A stretch of DNA of 64,000 nucleotides from Salvia splendens (taxonomy: Eukaryota > Streptophyta > Magnoliopsida > Lamiales > Lamiaceae), in contig NC_056048.1 of the NCBI RefSeq assembly GCF_004379255.2, forward strand, positions 3,224,001-3,288,000. The letters run 5' to 3'. The position numbers and the translations under genes are program-made. Below the pieces are notes generated by a model that saw nothing but the letters and a program-made list of their open reading frames with translations, ran no database searches and was not told the DNA's origin. Below are positions 1-10,061 of this stretch, in pieces. Each line of letters opens with the position of its first letter. Position 1 is the first letter of the stretch.

Positions 1-557
1 AAAAATATCGAAAAAAATGATATATCGCTCGTATCGTATTGAAAAATATCGAAAAATTATCGAATTTTCGATATATCGTAATTTTCGATACGATACGATA
101 CCGTATCGTAAGTTTTCGATACGATAACGATATGAATTTCCTTATATCGCAATATATCATTTTATATCGAATATACGATATGTATCGATATTTTCGATAT
201 ATCGTTTTATATCGAATATACGATATATATAGTATATATCGAAACATATTGAAATTCAATACATATTAAAATTTAAAATTATAAATATATATAAATCCAT
301 TTAATTGTACTTGGCTGTGTTGTATTTTGACTATGGAGATAAGGACACTATTAATTTTATCATGTTGAAGTTTTATTAATTTTTGTGTGAATTTTAAGTT
401 TTGAAATTATAATTTTCGGTATGCAGGTATTCGATACGATATCGATATTTCGATATATCGTACCGAAATTCGATATATATCGAAACTTTCGATTCGATAA
501 CGATATGAAATTCTTTCATATCGATATTTTCGATACGATATACGATACCCACCCCTA
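1..557. mobile_element. hAT-like MITE, left end outside window
   Basis: AT-rich DNA built of overlapping TCGATA/CGATATATCG palindromes that can fold on itself. The right end reads cacccctA, the complement of a TAGGGGTGGG-type hAT terminus, and is followed by cttttgtg (558-565), a possible 8-bp target duplication. The left end is not in the window, so superfamily assignment rests on one terminus. Small ORFs here are chance products of the repeat. Confidence 0.55.
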
Positions 558-565
558 CTTTTGTG

Positions 566-1386
566 TAATATGTAGACTTATATATTGCATATATAGTATA
601 TTCATTTAATGCGCCACAAAAATAGTTTTCGACGATTCCAATTTTCAAGGACAATGTAGAAAAATGGAAAAATTATGCTATGTTTGAAAATGACACTCAC
701 TGTGAACCACACATCATAAATTTGTTTTTCCAATCTAATTGACTAAATAATGTAAGTGCTATTATTTGAAAATGAAACTCACTGTGAGGAATAGTTTAGA
801 AGAAAACTTTGGATCGTTTATCTCTAATATATTAATATTTTATAGGATTATGGTTTTTGTAATTATGTTAAATGTGATTTTGTTTCTTGTTTCGTCATCC
901 CATCGCGTTTGAATCGTTTATCTAATATAGTAATATGAATTATGTTAAGCGTGATTTTGTTTCTTCTTGTTTTTCTCGTTTCTTGTTCAAATTAAATGAT
1001 TATCTCTCACATTTTAGATATATATTCACATTTCTTAAAGTTGTCGAATTTATTTATTCAGTTTCGTATGCTAGTTTCGTATGCATACATCGTATGAATT
1101 AAACCAATAAATACCATGGACACCAATTACCTAACTTAGTATGCATGATAATTGATTTGAATTTGCTAAATTTATAAAATTCTAACAATTCTAGATTTAA
1201 AAATTATAAATAATGAAAAGGCGTGTAAACTGGAGTAGACAACAAAATATTGAGATGAATTTGCTAAATTATAAAATTCGAACAATTCTAGAATTTGCAA
1301 CTTTATTGTTTTATCAATATTTAATGGAAAGTGATAGTATTATGTTTTTTTCCAACCAGACCCTGATCAATAATAGTAATACGTAC
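566..1386. other. Duplicated non-coding spacer, unit A
   Basis: No gene is seen. The stretch recurs at 40,290-40,601 plus 48,245-48,745 (unit B) and at 53,433-54,200 (unit C). The site gtaat at 859-863 is the unoccupied equivalent of the Tat-2 insertion site in unit B. Confidence 0.7.
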
Positions 1387-1976
1387 TAGGGATAGGTAGG
1401 TACGGTATACCTTACCGAAACCACCATACCGTATACCTTACCGTGAATTCGGTATGCGAACAAATCATACCTTCACCTTACCAAAAATTTCTGTATACCT
1501 TATTTTGGGTATGACCAATTTCCATACCGATGCAGTACCTCATTTTTGATATACCGTACCAAAGTTCGGTATAATGTACTTTTGCGGTCTACCTTACTAT
1601 CAACATCAATGAAAATAGAAAATTTGAGTTTTTAGAATATTATTTATATTTTATTTTAAAAAATATATATTACATATATTTTATTCATAATTATATTTAT
1701 ATTTCACAATAAATTTTATAATTTTAAAAATATATAAAGTATATTTTATACTATTATATTTATATTTTACGGTATATACCTTAATTTACGGTACATACCG
1801 AATTTCGGTATGAAGCGGTATACCGTGGTATATGAAAATTCATACCGTTACCTTACCGAAAGATTTCGGTAAGGTATTATACCGTACCGAAAATCACGGT
1901 ATACCAGAAGTTTGGTATTTTCGATATTTTTTCGTTACGATAAGACCGGTATTTCGGTATTTTTCCCCAAGCCCTA
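1387..1976. mobile_element. hAT-like MITE (GGTATACC type), unit A
   Basis: A 590-bp element with termini tagggataggt and ccaagcccta, rich in GGTATACCG/CGGTAT palindromes. It is flanked by atacgtac (1379-1386) and atatgtac (1977-1984), an 8-bp duplication with one mismatch, as expected for hAT. The unit C copy keeps atacgtac at its right edge (54,491-54,498), supporting that as the original duplication. Related copies lie at 48,746-49,397 and about 54,245-54,490. It encodes no transposase. Confidence 0.75.
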
Positions 1977-2118
1977 ATATGTACTACTCTTCTAATATAG
2001 TAGTCAACCTTTGTTTTAGTATGGTTACGTGTCCAATTTTATAACACAAAAATTTTACTACTCCTCTTCTAAAATAGTAGTCAACCTTTGTTTTAATTAT
2101 GATTACGGTTATGTGTTA

Positions 2119-2512
2119 AAATGACAACCCCATTTAAGATGACACTGTACCATTAAGGACAACCGTTAGATTTAGGAGCAAATTTATCCTTAGTCTTCCA
2201 CGTGGCAGACTTGCTTGCCTATGTATCGTAGATTGCTTGATCATCTTTGATTTCATATCGCAGATTGCTTGAAACCATATGTCGTATTGCATGCTTATGT
2301 ATCGCAAAATGTTTGCCTATATATCGCAGATTGCTTGACTAGATTGTCATTTCAACTATGGAGTCACCATAGTGCTCTAATTTCGTATCTTATATTGTTT
2401 GGAACTATATACTGAATTGCTTGCCTATATAGGTATCACATATTGATTGCATATGTATTGCAGATTGCATGTTATTTGTTGTCACGTTATCACTTTAAGA
2501 GTGGTGTCACCC
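2119..2512. repeat. TIR-like repeat with TATCGCAGATTGCTTG units
   Basis: This holds several imperfect copies of a 16-bp motif (tatcgcagattgcttg). Loosely inverted ends (atgacaaccccatttaag at the left, ctttaagagtggtgtcacc at the right) suggest a MITE. The unit C copy is at about 54,630-55,010. No coding potential is seen, and the element class is uncertain. Confidence 0.4.
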
Positions 2513-3322
2513 TAACGCACCCATATGGTTACGTGTTCAAATTTAATTATCCATTCATGCATATGAGCCTCATTTATTTATGACTCGGGTTTTAAGATAT
2601 GTTAACAAAAGTGAGTGAAAAAAAATTAGTGGAAATTATATATGTTAGTTTTAAATGAAAAGTTACGAGAATGGGTTAATGGAATTAATGTGAGTCTATA
2701 TATCATTTATACTAGAAGTGAACCGGGACTCCTGTTCGCGTACCGACCAAAATAGAAAAACATACTCCTATTCACGAATTGAGGGAGTACAAGAGAAAAA
2801 ATTTCTCAGATGAAGTCCAAAATCTAATTACGTCCGTTGAAGAATGCCTCGAAGTATTATCAATTTCATAATTGCATGACATATAATGGAAATTATAAAC
2901 ATCATGTGTTACTATCTAGACGTAGAATAGTAAATGTTTAAAAATAAATATTTTGTATTAATTAATTTAACTGGACATGTGACAAGAATATGAATGCTAA
3001 TTCCTCTATCCTAACTATTTTTTTTTATAAAAAAAAAGTACAGTATAAAAATCGCTTCAAAATTGGCCTTTTCTGGGTTTAATGATATGAACTTGAAATA
3101 GGGAGAATCGATATAGATTGTAATCAACATAGACGAAATGGATCGGGTTTGTGAATGATTTATTAAGTTGAGATTAGAAAAGGGGGCAGAATGAACACCG
3201 CCCAATTCACGCTCTCCACGAAAGATTTACTTCAGATTTTCCAAATTTTTGGTAAGTAATGAATAGTTTTTTGATATATTAAAAGAGATACTGTTGCTTT
3301 GTTCTTTTTTGTTGGGAAGATC
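2513..3322. other. Non-coding spacer with a decayed MITE
   Basis: No gene is seen. A degenerate Stowaway-like segment (about 2,570-2,790, with reversed ends ttatgactcggg and attgagggagta) is followed by AT-rich unique spacer. The same DNA is in unit C at 55,035-55,806. Confidence 0.4.
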
Positions 3323-3632
3323 TGATAAGGGTATTTCCCTTATCACGATGCCGGAGGCGATAAACAAGATAAAAGTGAAGTCCCGGGAGACTGAATCCCG
3401 TCGACAACTCAAGCTTAAACAAAGTGCGTAAAATAAAACAGAAAGAAACGTAAATTCATAAATTCATTCATTCATTCTTGAAAGGAATAACAATGACACC
3501 TATTTATAATACTAAATACCATAACTTAGGGAACAAGAAAATATCCTAAACATATATGGAAAAGATATGACAAATCACTAATAAACTAATTAATAAAGAT
3601 ATTGAGATATTCATATAGATATGCACGTATCA
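3323..3632 (-). mobile_element. Solo LTR
   Basis: A 310-bp insertion starting tgataaggg and ending cacgtatca (TG...CA), flanked by the 5-bp direct repeat agatc (3318-3322 and 3633-3637). Unit C has a single agatc at the same place (about 55,802), a clean empty site. On the minus strand a TATA-like sequence supports minus orientation. It resembles the LTRs at 34,295 and 37,296 in its ends and AT-rich body. It is probably an LTR left by unequal recombination. Confidence 0.8.
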
Positions 3633-3676
3633 AGATCCCACATATGTAAGCATCGGAGCCAAGGTACTTCTATTGT

Positions 3677-3941
3677 TAGGGATGTTAATTCGGCTGGTCT
3701 ATCGAATTTTTGGATAATTCTATTCAGATTATTGATTAATTGAGTATGAACTAATTATATTAAAATTTTATCGTCGTAGAAGTTTACAAATCTAACCCTA
3801 AATGTTACGAGATAATCGATGGGGACTAATCGGGCTGAACTTTTATCAGTTAGATATTTTCAACCCTAACCCTATTCAGGCTATGGGGTATTCGGATCAG
3901 TTTACGGGTTTCTGAATTGGATTGACAATCTGACATTCCTA
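3677..3941. mobile_element. hAT-like MITE
   Basis: Ends tagggatgttaat and gacattccta are inverted and of hAT type. The interior holds the GGGTTTCGG/CAACCCTAA motifs seen in other hAT-like elements here. A clear 8-bp target duplication was not found. The unit C copy is at about 55,847-56,110. Confidence 0.5.
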
Positions 3942-4230
3942 CCTTCAACCAACGGCCGATGATTTGATGATGTAACTAGCACTGTGAATAAAACTTCATT
4001 GTATATTTCTTTTTTCTCTTCGTCTAAGAGATACGCGAGTCTTACATTTATATTGATTTGCTAGCGTGGTTTATGTTTGCTATATTTCCTTTGTTCTTGG
4101 TGATTTTGCTTTGTTTTACGTACTTGTTTAAATAAATTTGTTTATTTGGTTATAAATCATACCCTTGATTGTAGGGAAATCATTTTTCGTCTTTGTTACT
4201 CTTTTTTTCGTCTTTAAATATAATTAAATA

Positions 4231-4480
4231 CTCCCTCCGTTCCATTTTAGGAGTCTCATTTGATTTCGGCACAAGTTTTAAGAAATATAAAGGAAAGTTG
4301 GTGAAAAAATAGTGTAATATGAGTTCCACTTTTATATATTAGTTTTATATTAAAATGTAAGTGGAAAAAAGTTATTAGAATGTGAGGCTTATTATCGTTT
4401 ATGAAATATTCCAACCGTGACTCCTAAAGTGGAACACCCAAAGATGGTAAATCAGGATTGGTAAAGTGGGATGGATGGAG
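4231..4480. mobile_element. Stowaway MITE, unit A
   Basis: It begins ctccctccgttcc and ends gggatggatggag, flanked by TA on both sides: the Tc1/mariner Stowaway signature. It is 250 bp. Its duplicate in unit C is 56,380-56,629. Confidence 0.85.
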
Positions 4481-4970
4481 TACAAAATTGTTTTTGAATT
4501 TTGTTGTGCAATATTTTCTATTGGATCTAAGGATAATCGCCACAGATCACAAAAAAGTTGATCGCTTACCAAGTTTCGTCCACGAAATTTTGTATACAAA
4601 ACTTATCATTTTCATTTTTAATGAGTTTGAGAATTGACAATGACTTGGAGCCAATTATAGTAAGCTTGTGCATAGATACAAAGATTAGAGAATCCGAGTT
4701 GGGATAGATATATATTCTTCTCGTTTTTAACATGGAATAGGTACATGCACCGTATACATAATTTAGGATTACATATTTTATGTGAATAACACAATAACTT
4801 GGACCCAAGATATATTAATCTTATATATCGACCAATAACCAAGATGATATGTTTAGATTTCGAAAATGTATTTTGTAACTATAAATCATACGCAAATCTC
4901 TACACATAAATACATGAACATTAAAACTCGTGAATAAATACACAAACTTATGCATTGTTAATTTGTTATA

Positions 4971-5222
4971 CTCCCCCGTCCGCTATTAAATGTCTTATTT
5001 TTCTTTTTTCTTTCGTCTATCAAAAATATTTCATTACTTTTACTGTATTTTGGCAAGTGGGACCTACATTCCACTAACTCATTTCATTCACATTTTATTA
5101 TAAAATTAATACATAAAAATAGAACTAACTTTTTCTACTCACTTATTTTATAAAGTCAAACAATTTCTTAAAATTTATGCCAATTAGATACGGACATTTA
5201 ATCATGGATGGAGCCATGGGAG
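4971..5222. mobile_element. Stowaway-like MITE, unit A
   Basis: Ends ctcccccgtccg and gagccatgggag are imperfectly inverted and flanked by TA. About 252 bp, AT-rich, non-coding. Duplicate at 62,118-62,368. Confidence 0.7.
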
Positions 5223-5224
5223 TA

Positions 5225-6333
5225 GTTTTTTCCACAAATTGAATACCAATCAAAACTAAAGAGAATATACATGCCGACGTGACACCACTTCATTAAAATG
5301 ACATCATTTTACTTATGTTAACTTAAATACACCTCACAGGCTCACACACTATCTTTCTCTAACATCACCCCATGCTGTTTTTTTTTTGTTTCTTCTTTTT
5401 TATTTGACACCAAATTTTTAATCGTGTTCCATATATAGTCCCCTCCTCTAATTTAAATGGTACACAAAATGACATTTGATTTTAGAATCAAATTTAAATA
5501 AAAAAAACACCCAAATCAAGTTCATTTATTTAGGTGTCAACTCCTACGTACAATCAGGAGTGGGGAGTGGATGCAGAAAAAAAAATATTGATAGAAACTA
5601 TGCTTTCAGAAACTTATTTTTAAATTTTGCAAAAGCAGTTTTGAAAAATAATTTTATTTAGAGCGTATAATATTTCATAAGTTAAACGATATTGTTTTAA
5701 TTAAGTGGCAACGATTAAACCGCCAATTCATGTTCAATTTGTATTTATTTAGACGTCGATAGAACTTTTTTTAATTAAAACGTTTCTACTATAAGAAAGT
5801 ATAATTTTTAACTTAGTTATTGTTGATAATATCATTTAAAGTCTGATGTATACTAAATAGCATCGTTTTCTCTAAAGCTTATAACTATAACAATAGTAGT
5901 AGTAAGTACTCCGTATATATTAACGCTAGTAGTCGGCAAAAATGCCTATATTCGGTATGTTTTAATTGTAAATTACAGCTAGAATTTGAATTTATGAAAA
6001 TGACTCTTTTTCATAAATACTTCTTTACCATTGATTTACTATTCACATTTAGTATATGTATAATTGTGAAAAGTACACATGAATAATAATTATTGCTAGG
6101 TCAATTAAATTTGGCCCATAGTTAAAGACCTACTCCAATACTATGATAAATATCCAGAGGGATCCATCCTAAAATAAATTAGCGATAGAGGAGGTGGCCC
6201 ACAATACTTACTTTATGAGGTAGCGGTTTCAGTTCTCTTTTTACATCAAATATGAGATATTGTAACTTTTTCAATTGCAAACAAATCTTATATCCTTATG
6301 AATCTTATGAGTGGTCTATGTATTATTATAATC
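5225..6333 (+). promoter_or_regulatory. TPS1 upstream region
   Basis: About 1.1 kb of AT-rich non-coding DNA between a Stowaway element and the TPS1 TATA box. It is nearly identical to the region upstream of TPS3 (62,371-63,424), while only the last ~100 bp resembles the TPS2 upstream DNA. TPS1 and TPS3 therefore share a promoter that TPS2 lacks. Confidence 0.6.
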
Positions 6334-6341
6334 TATATATA
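6334..6341 (+). promoter_or_regulatory. TPS1 TATA box
   Basis: TATATATA followed by cccctccaac. The position, about 270 bp upstream of the TPS1 ATG, is conserved in TPS3 (63,425) and, in weaker form, TPS2 (28,753) and the gene-less relic (39,597). Confidence 0.6.
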
Positions 6342-6517
6342 TCCCCTCCAACTCAACTAATATCAAGGCAAATCTCATCACTCATGCATTATTATTAAAC
6401 CATTGTAGTACTATGTTTCTCTGAGTTAACCTCGTACAATTCTGTAAACCGGTTTTCGAGCTGCTTCACATGCCTATGCTTTGAACATTGTGACTCCGCC
6501 TCATACTAAAATCTTTT

Positions 6518-6589
6518 GAGGTATGCTAAGCTTCATCATTTTAGCTCTATTTAACTCGTTGTTTCTGATTAATTATTTCCAGCTTGTTT
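6518..6589 (+). other. Candidate 5'-UTR intron of TPS1
   Basis: The leader contains tttgag|gtatgc and, 70 bp on, tatttccag|c, a usable donor and acceptor before the ATG at 6613. TPS3 has the same pair at 63,628 and about 63,690. TPS2 keeps the acceptor-like end but lacks the GTATGC donor. This is inference from splice-site shape only. Confidence 0.3.
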
Positions 6590-6612
6590 AGATCGAAATA
6601 TATTGATCAATC

Positions 6613-8733
6613 ATGGAGGGGGTGATTAGGAGGTCTGCAAACTACGAAGCCAGTATCTGGGACGACGATTACATTCAGTCGTTCGAAAGTCTGTACACGG
6701 TAAAACTAGAATCATTAATCACAATTCACGCACAAACACATTGAATGTATTTTACACAATGTGTTGATTCATGCAGGGGGAGAAGTACGTTTGCGAAGCT
6801 GAGAAGCTGAAAGATCTGGTGAGAATACTGATCCACATAACTGAAGATGAGCTCGACCAGCTTCACCTTATCGACAATGTGACGAGACTAGGCCTATCTG
6901 GCCACTTCAAGGAGCAGATAGCAAATATGTTAGAGAAGATATATGAGGCACAAGAATGGTTAGAAAAGGACTTGCATTTCACGTCTCTCAAATTCAGACT
7001 TCTCAGACAGCATGGTTATCACGTTCCTCAAGGTTATAACACATTTGAATGAAACTAAATTAATTAATAACAATATTTTCTTAACTAACTAACTAATCCT
7101 AAATGGATTTGTTGGTGCAGAGGTTTTCTGTAGTTTGATGGATGAGGAAAGTAATTTCAAGGCCTCCCTGTGTGAAGACATGAGAGGGCTCGTATCACTG
7201 TATGAAGCTTCGTATTTAAGCGTGGAAGGGGAGAACGTAATGGATTTAGCCAAAGATTTCTCATTGAATCATCTTGCTCGAAGGCTAGAGCAAATCTCAG
7301 AGCCACGTCTGAGGGAGCAAGTGAGGCATGCTTTGGAGGTTCCTCTGCACTGGAGGTTGCAAAAGCTAGAAGCCAGGTGGTTCATACAAGCGTACGAGAA
7401 TACATCTGAAGCAAACCTTACTCTGGTGGAGCTGGCTAAACTGGACTATAACATGGTACAAGCAACATACCAGCAAGAGCTCAAGCTACTGTCAAGGTAA
7501 AGTTAGTACTAGTAGTTTATAGTACTTTTTACTAAGATTGGAAGCGAAGCATTCATTGCTGATGAGTTACGATTTCAGTTGGTATAGAGAGACTGGTCTG
7601 CCAGAAAAGCTGGGATTCGCTAGGCACAGGTTAGCAGAGTGTTTCTTGTGGGCTCTGGGATTCGTTCCGGAGCCTCATCTTGGATATTCAAGGGAGATTT
7701 TGAGCAAAATTGCTGTTATGATCACCATAATAGACGACATATACGACGTATATGGAACCTTGGAAGAACTTCAATTGTTCACTCACACAATTGAGAAGTT
7801 AGTTTGATTGCTTACTTCATTCATAATCAACATACATTAGTCTTTATTAATTGCTACAATTCACATAAATGCCACTACCTTCAGGTGGGATATTAATTCA
7901 CTGGACAGCCTTCCAGAATACATGAAGATTTGCATCTTAGCTCTCTTCAATTCTGTGAATGAATTTGCTTATCATATACTCAGAGACCAAGGTTTCAATG
8001 TTATCTCAAATCTGAGGAAACTGGTAAAAACATGTGTATCTATCATCTATATATACTGTGATTATGATAATGTCTTTAGGAAGTTTGGTAGTAATGTTTG
8101 TTTGTTGTTTCAGTGGGCAGAACTGTGTAGAGCTTACTACTTAGAAGCAACTTGGTTTCACAGTGGTTATGTCCCAACCACAGATGAGTACCTAAATATA
8201 GCATGGATTTCCAGTTCTGGACCTCTACTTCTTTTTTATGCCTACTTCACCACAAATCCTATCAACAAGAAGGAATTGAAGAGCTTAAATCAATATCCTG
8301 GTATCATTCGTTGGCCAGCCACAGTTCTTCGTCTGGCCGATGACTTGGAAACTTCATCTGTAAGAAAGCTATGTACTAATTTATAATATAGCTTAAGCCT
8401 CAATACATCCATGTATGAATATAGTGTGTTCTTGAACAGTACGAAATGAAACGAGGGGATGTTCCTAAAACAATGGAGTGCTACATGAAGGAGACGGGAT
8501 GCTCTGAGGAGGATGCTCGCAAGCATATAAAGCAGCTGATAGACACGGAACTGAAGCGAATGAACAAGGAGATATTGATGGAGAATCCCATAAAGAATTT
8601 CGGGCAGACAGCCATGAATCTTGGACGAATCTCACTCTGCATCTATCAGCATGGAGATGGCTTCGGCCTTCCCCATTCCGAAACCAAGAAAAATTTGATT
8701 TCCCTTGTCGTTCAGCCCTTTTCGATGCCTTGA
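6613..8733 (+). CDS. Terpene synthase TPS1 (TPS-b type, 7 exons, no transit peptide)
   Basis: Class I terpene synthase: ionises a prenyl diphosphate and cyclises or quenches the cation. Exons are 6613-6699, 6777-7032, 7121-7496, 7579-7797, 7885-8023, 8114-8359 and 8440-8733. All introns are GT-AG and the 1617 bases encode 538 residues. The RR(x8)W motif is at residues 6-16, RHR lies about 35 residues before the DDIYD metal motif, and DDLETSSYE is the second (NSE/DTE) metal site. The seven-exon layout and RR(x8)W place it in TPS-b, usually monoterpene or isoprene synthases. The chain starts only five residues before RR, so there is no plastid signal and a cytosolic enzyme (possibly farnesyl diphosphate user) is inferred. 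The exon 4 donor is gagaa|gttagt, differing from TPS2 and giving Lys instead of Arg at the junction. Product is unknown. Confidence 0.93.
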
Positions 8734-9250
8734 ATTCCTACGGCAGCAGCTATAAACATATATATGTTGTATTTCAATAAGTATGAGTTTAGGAAACTGG
8801 TTGTTGATAATTTCATGTTACAACATATGCTTCTTCTTAATATGTATCCGACATAATGTATAATTATCAAGTGTGGTTTCTCTCTTCGCATAAATCAAAC
8901 AAGTGGTTTTTATATAATCAGCTCATGCACTCGGCTTCATTCGATATTATCGATCATTTGATCTTCGTAGATACATTGACATCTCTCCTTTTATAAACTC
9001 ACACTACTCTTGTGTTGTTTTTAGTTAGTTAATGCATTCATCTTAGCCTCTATTGCATCTCTCTCTAGTGCTTTCACTTCAGAGCATGTTTTACTCTTTA
9101 TGCATGCATATGCATTTTTCTTATGAATGGTTGCTGGAAAGTTGGTTTGAACTTGTAGGCTTAGGCTCCAAAGTGATTTAATATGTTGTGCAATTGCTAT
9201 ATTTATATTTGTATAAGACATTTAATTAACAAACTTATACGAAATGTTCA
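8734..9250 (+). other. TPS1 3' UTR and downstream flank
   Basis: AT-rich sequence after the stop with ttcaataagt, a possible polyadenylation signal, also seen after TPS2. The part around 9,100-9,180 (tgcatgcatatgc... gaaagttggtttga) resembles 39,830-39,900, which marks the 3' side of the deleted TPS unit. Confidence 0.55.
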
Positions 9251-9803
9251 CAACTAACAAAAATGGAAGAAAAATGTGAAGCTCAAAGTCTTTGTAAGTA
9301 AATAAAGCACCCCCAAATAAAAATTATAGATATGCCACTGGCTCGTAGAGCTCTAATCAATGACGAGGATTGTTGGAAACGTATGAAAGACTTTTAGCCT
9401 TTATATGGAGTCATTTTGTTATTTTGGTACCTTCCATAGTAGTGGAGTCATTTCTCTTATTAGTAAAAATCAACATATTATTCTTACTACTTTTCCCTCT
9501 CTCTTACTTTATTTTCTCTACTTTTTCCTATCTCTTACTTTATTATCTTTTTATTTAATACATTACACATATTTTACTTAATTCTCCGTGCTGGAAAGAA
9601 ATGTCTCCACTACTATGGAACGAATATAGTATATATTAGTGGGACTCATATTCCATTAACTTATTCAACTCATTTTTTTATATTTCTTAAAATTCTGCCC
9701 AAACTAAATAGGACTCATATTATGGAATGAAGAGAGTATTTTACATCTACACAGTTTGACTCTAAAATATAGGAAACTACTAGGAGTACTCTTCATAACT
9801 ATT
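9251..9803. other. Non-coding spacer with decayed Stowaway-like repeat
   Basis: No gene is seen. A worn inverted repeat (about 9,428-9,630, ends ccatagtagtggag and ctccactactatgg) precedes DNA that recurs at 32,850-33,064. The spacer resumes at 15,466 after a 5.7-kb retroelement insertion. Confidence 0.5.
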
Positions 9804-10061
9804 TGATGCAGTATTGGAAAAGTTATATTTTTGGTTTTAATTATTTTGTAGTTAATATAATTAGTAGATGGAAAAATATTAGAAGTAATTATTTTTCCTT
9901 CTACATATTAGGTTTTCCTACTTTGCTTATTTTCCTTTTAGTTATTTTCCTTCTAGTTTTATTTTTCATAAGTTTAGGATTTCCCTTTGCCTATATAAAG
10001 GTCTCATTGTTGAACTAAAAATACAGACTTTTGAATATTAATTTTATATTAATTTTTATAT

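Noticed and set aside
39..654. Tyr/Arg/Ile-rich small ORFs
   Set aside because: Chance frames in the TCGATA palindromic MITE.
9803..10018. Hydrophobic 71-residue ORFs that look like membrane proteins (also 14,850 and 15,266)
   Set aside because: All are translations of the same T-rich LTR sequence; one lies on the opposite strand in the inverted copy.
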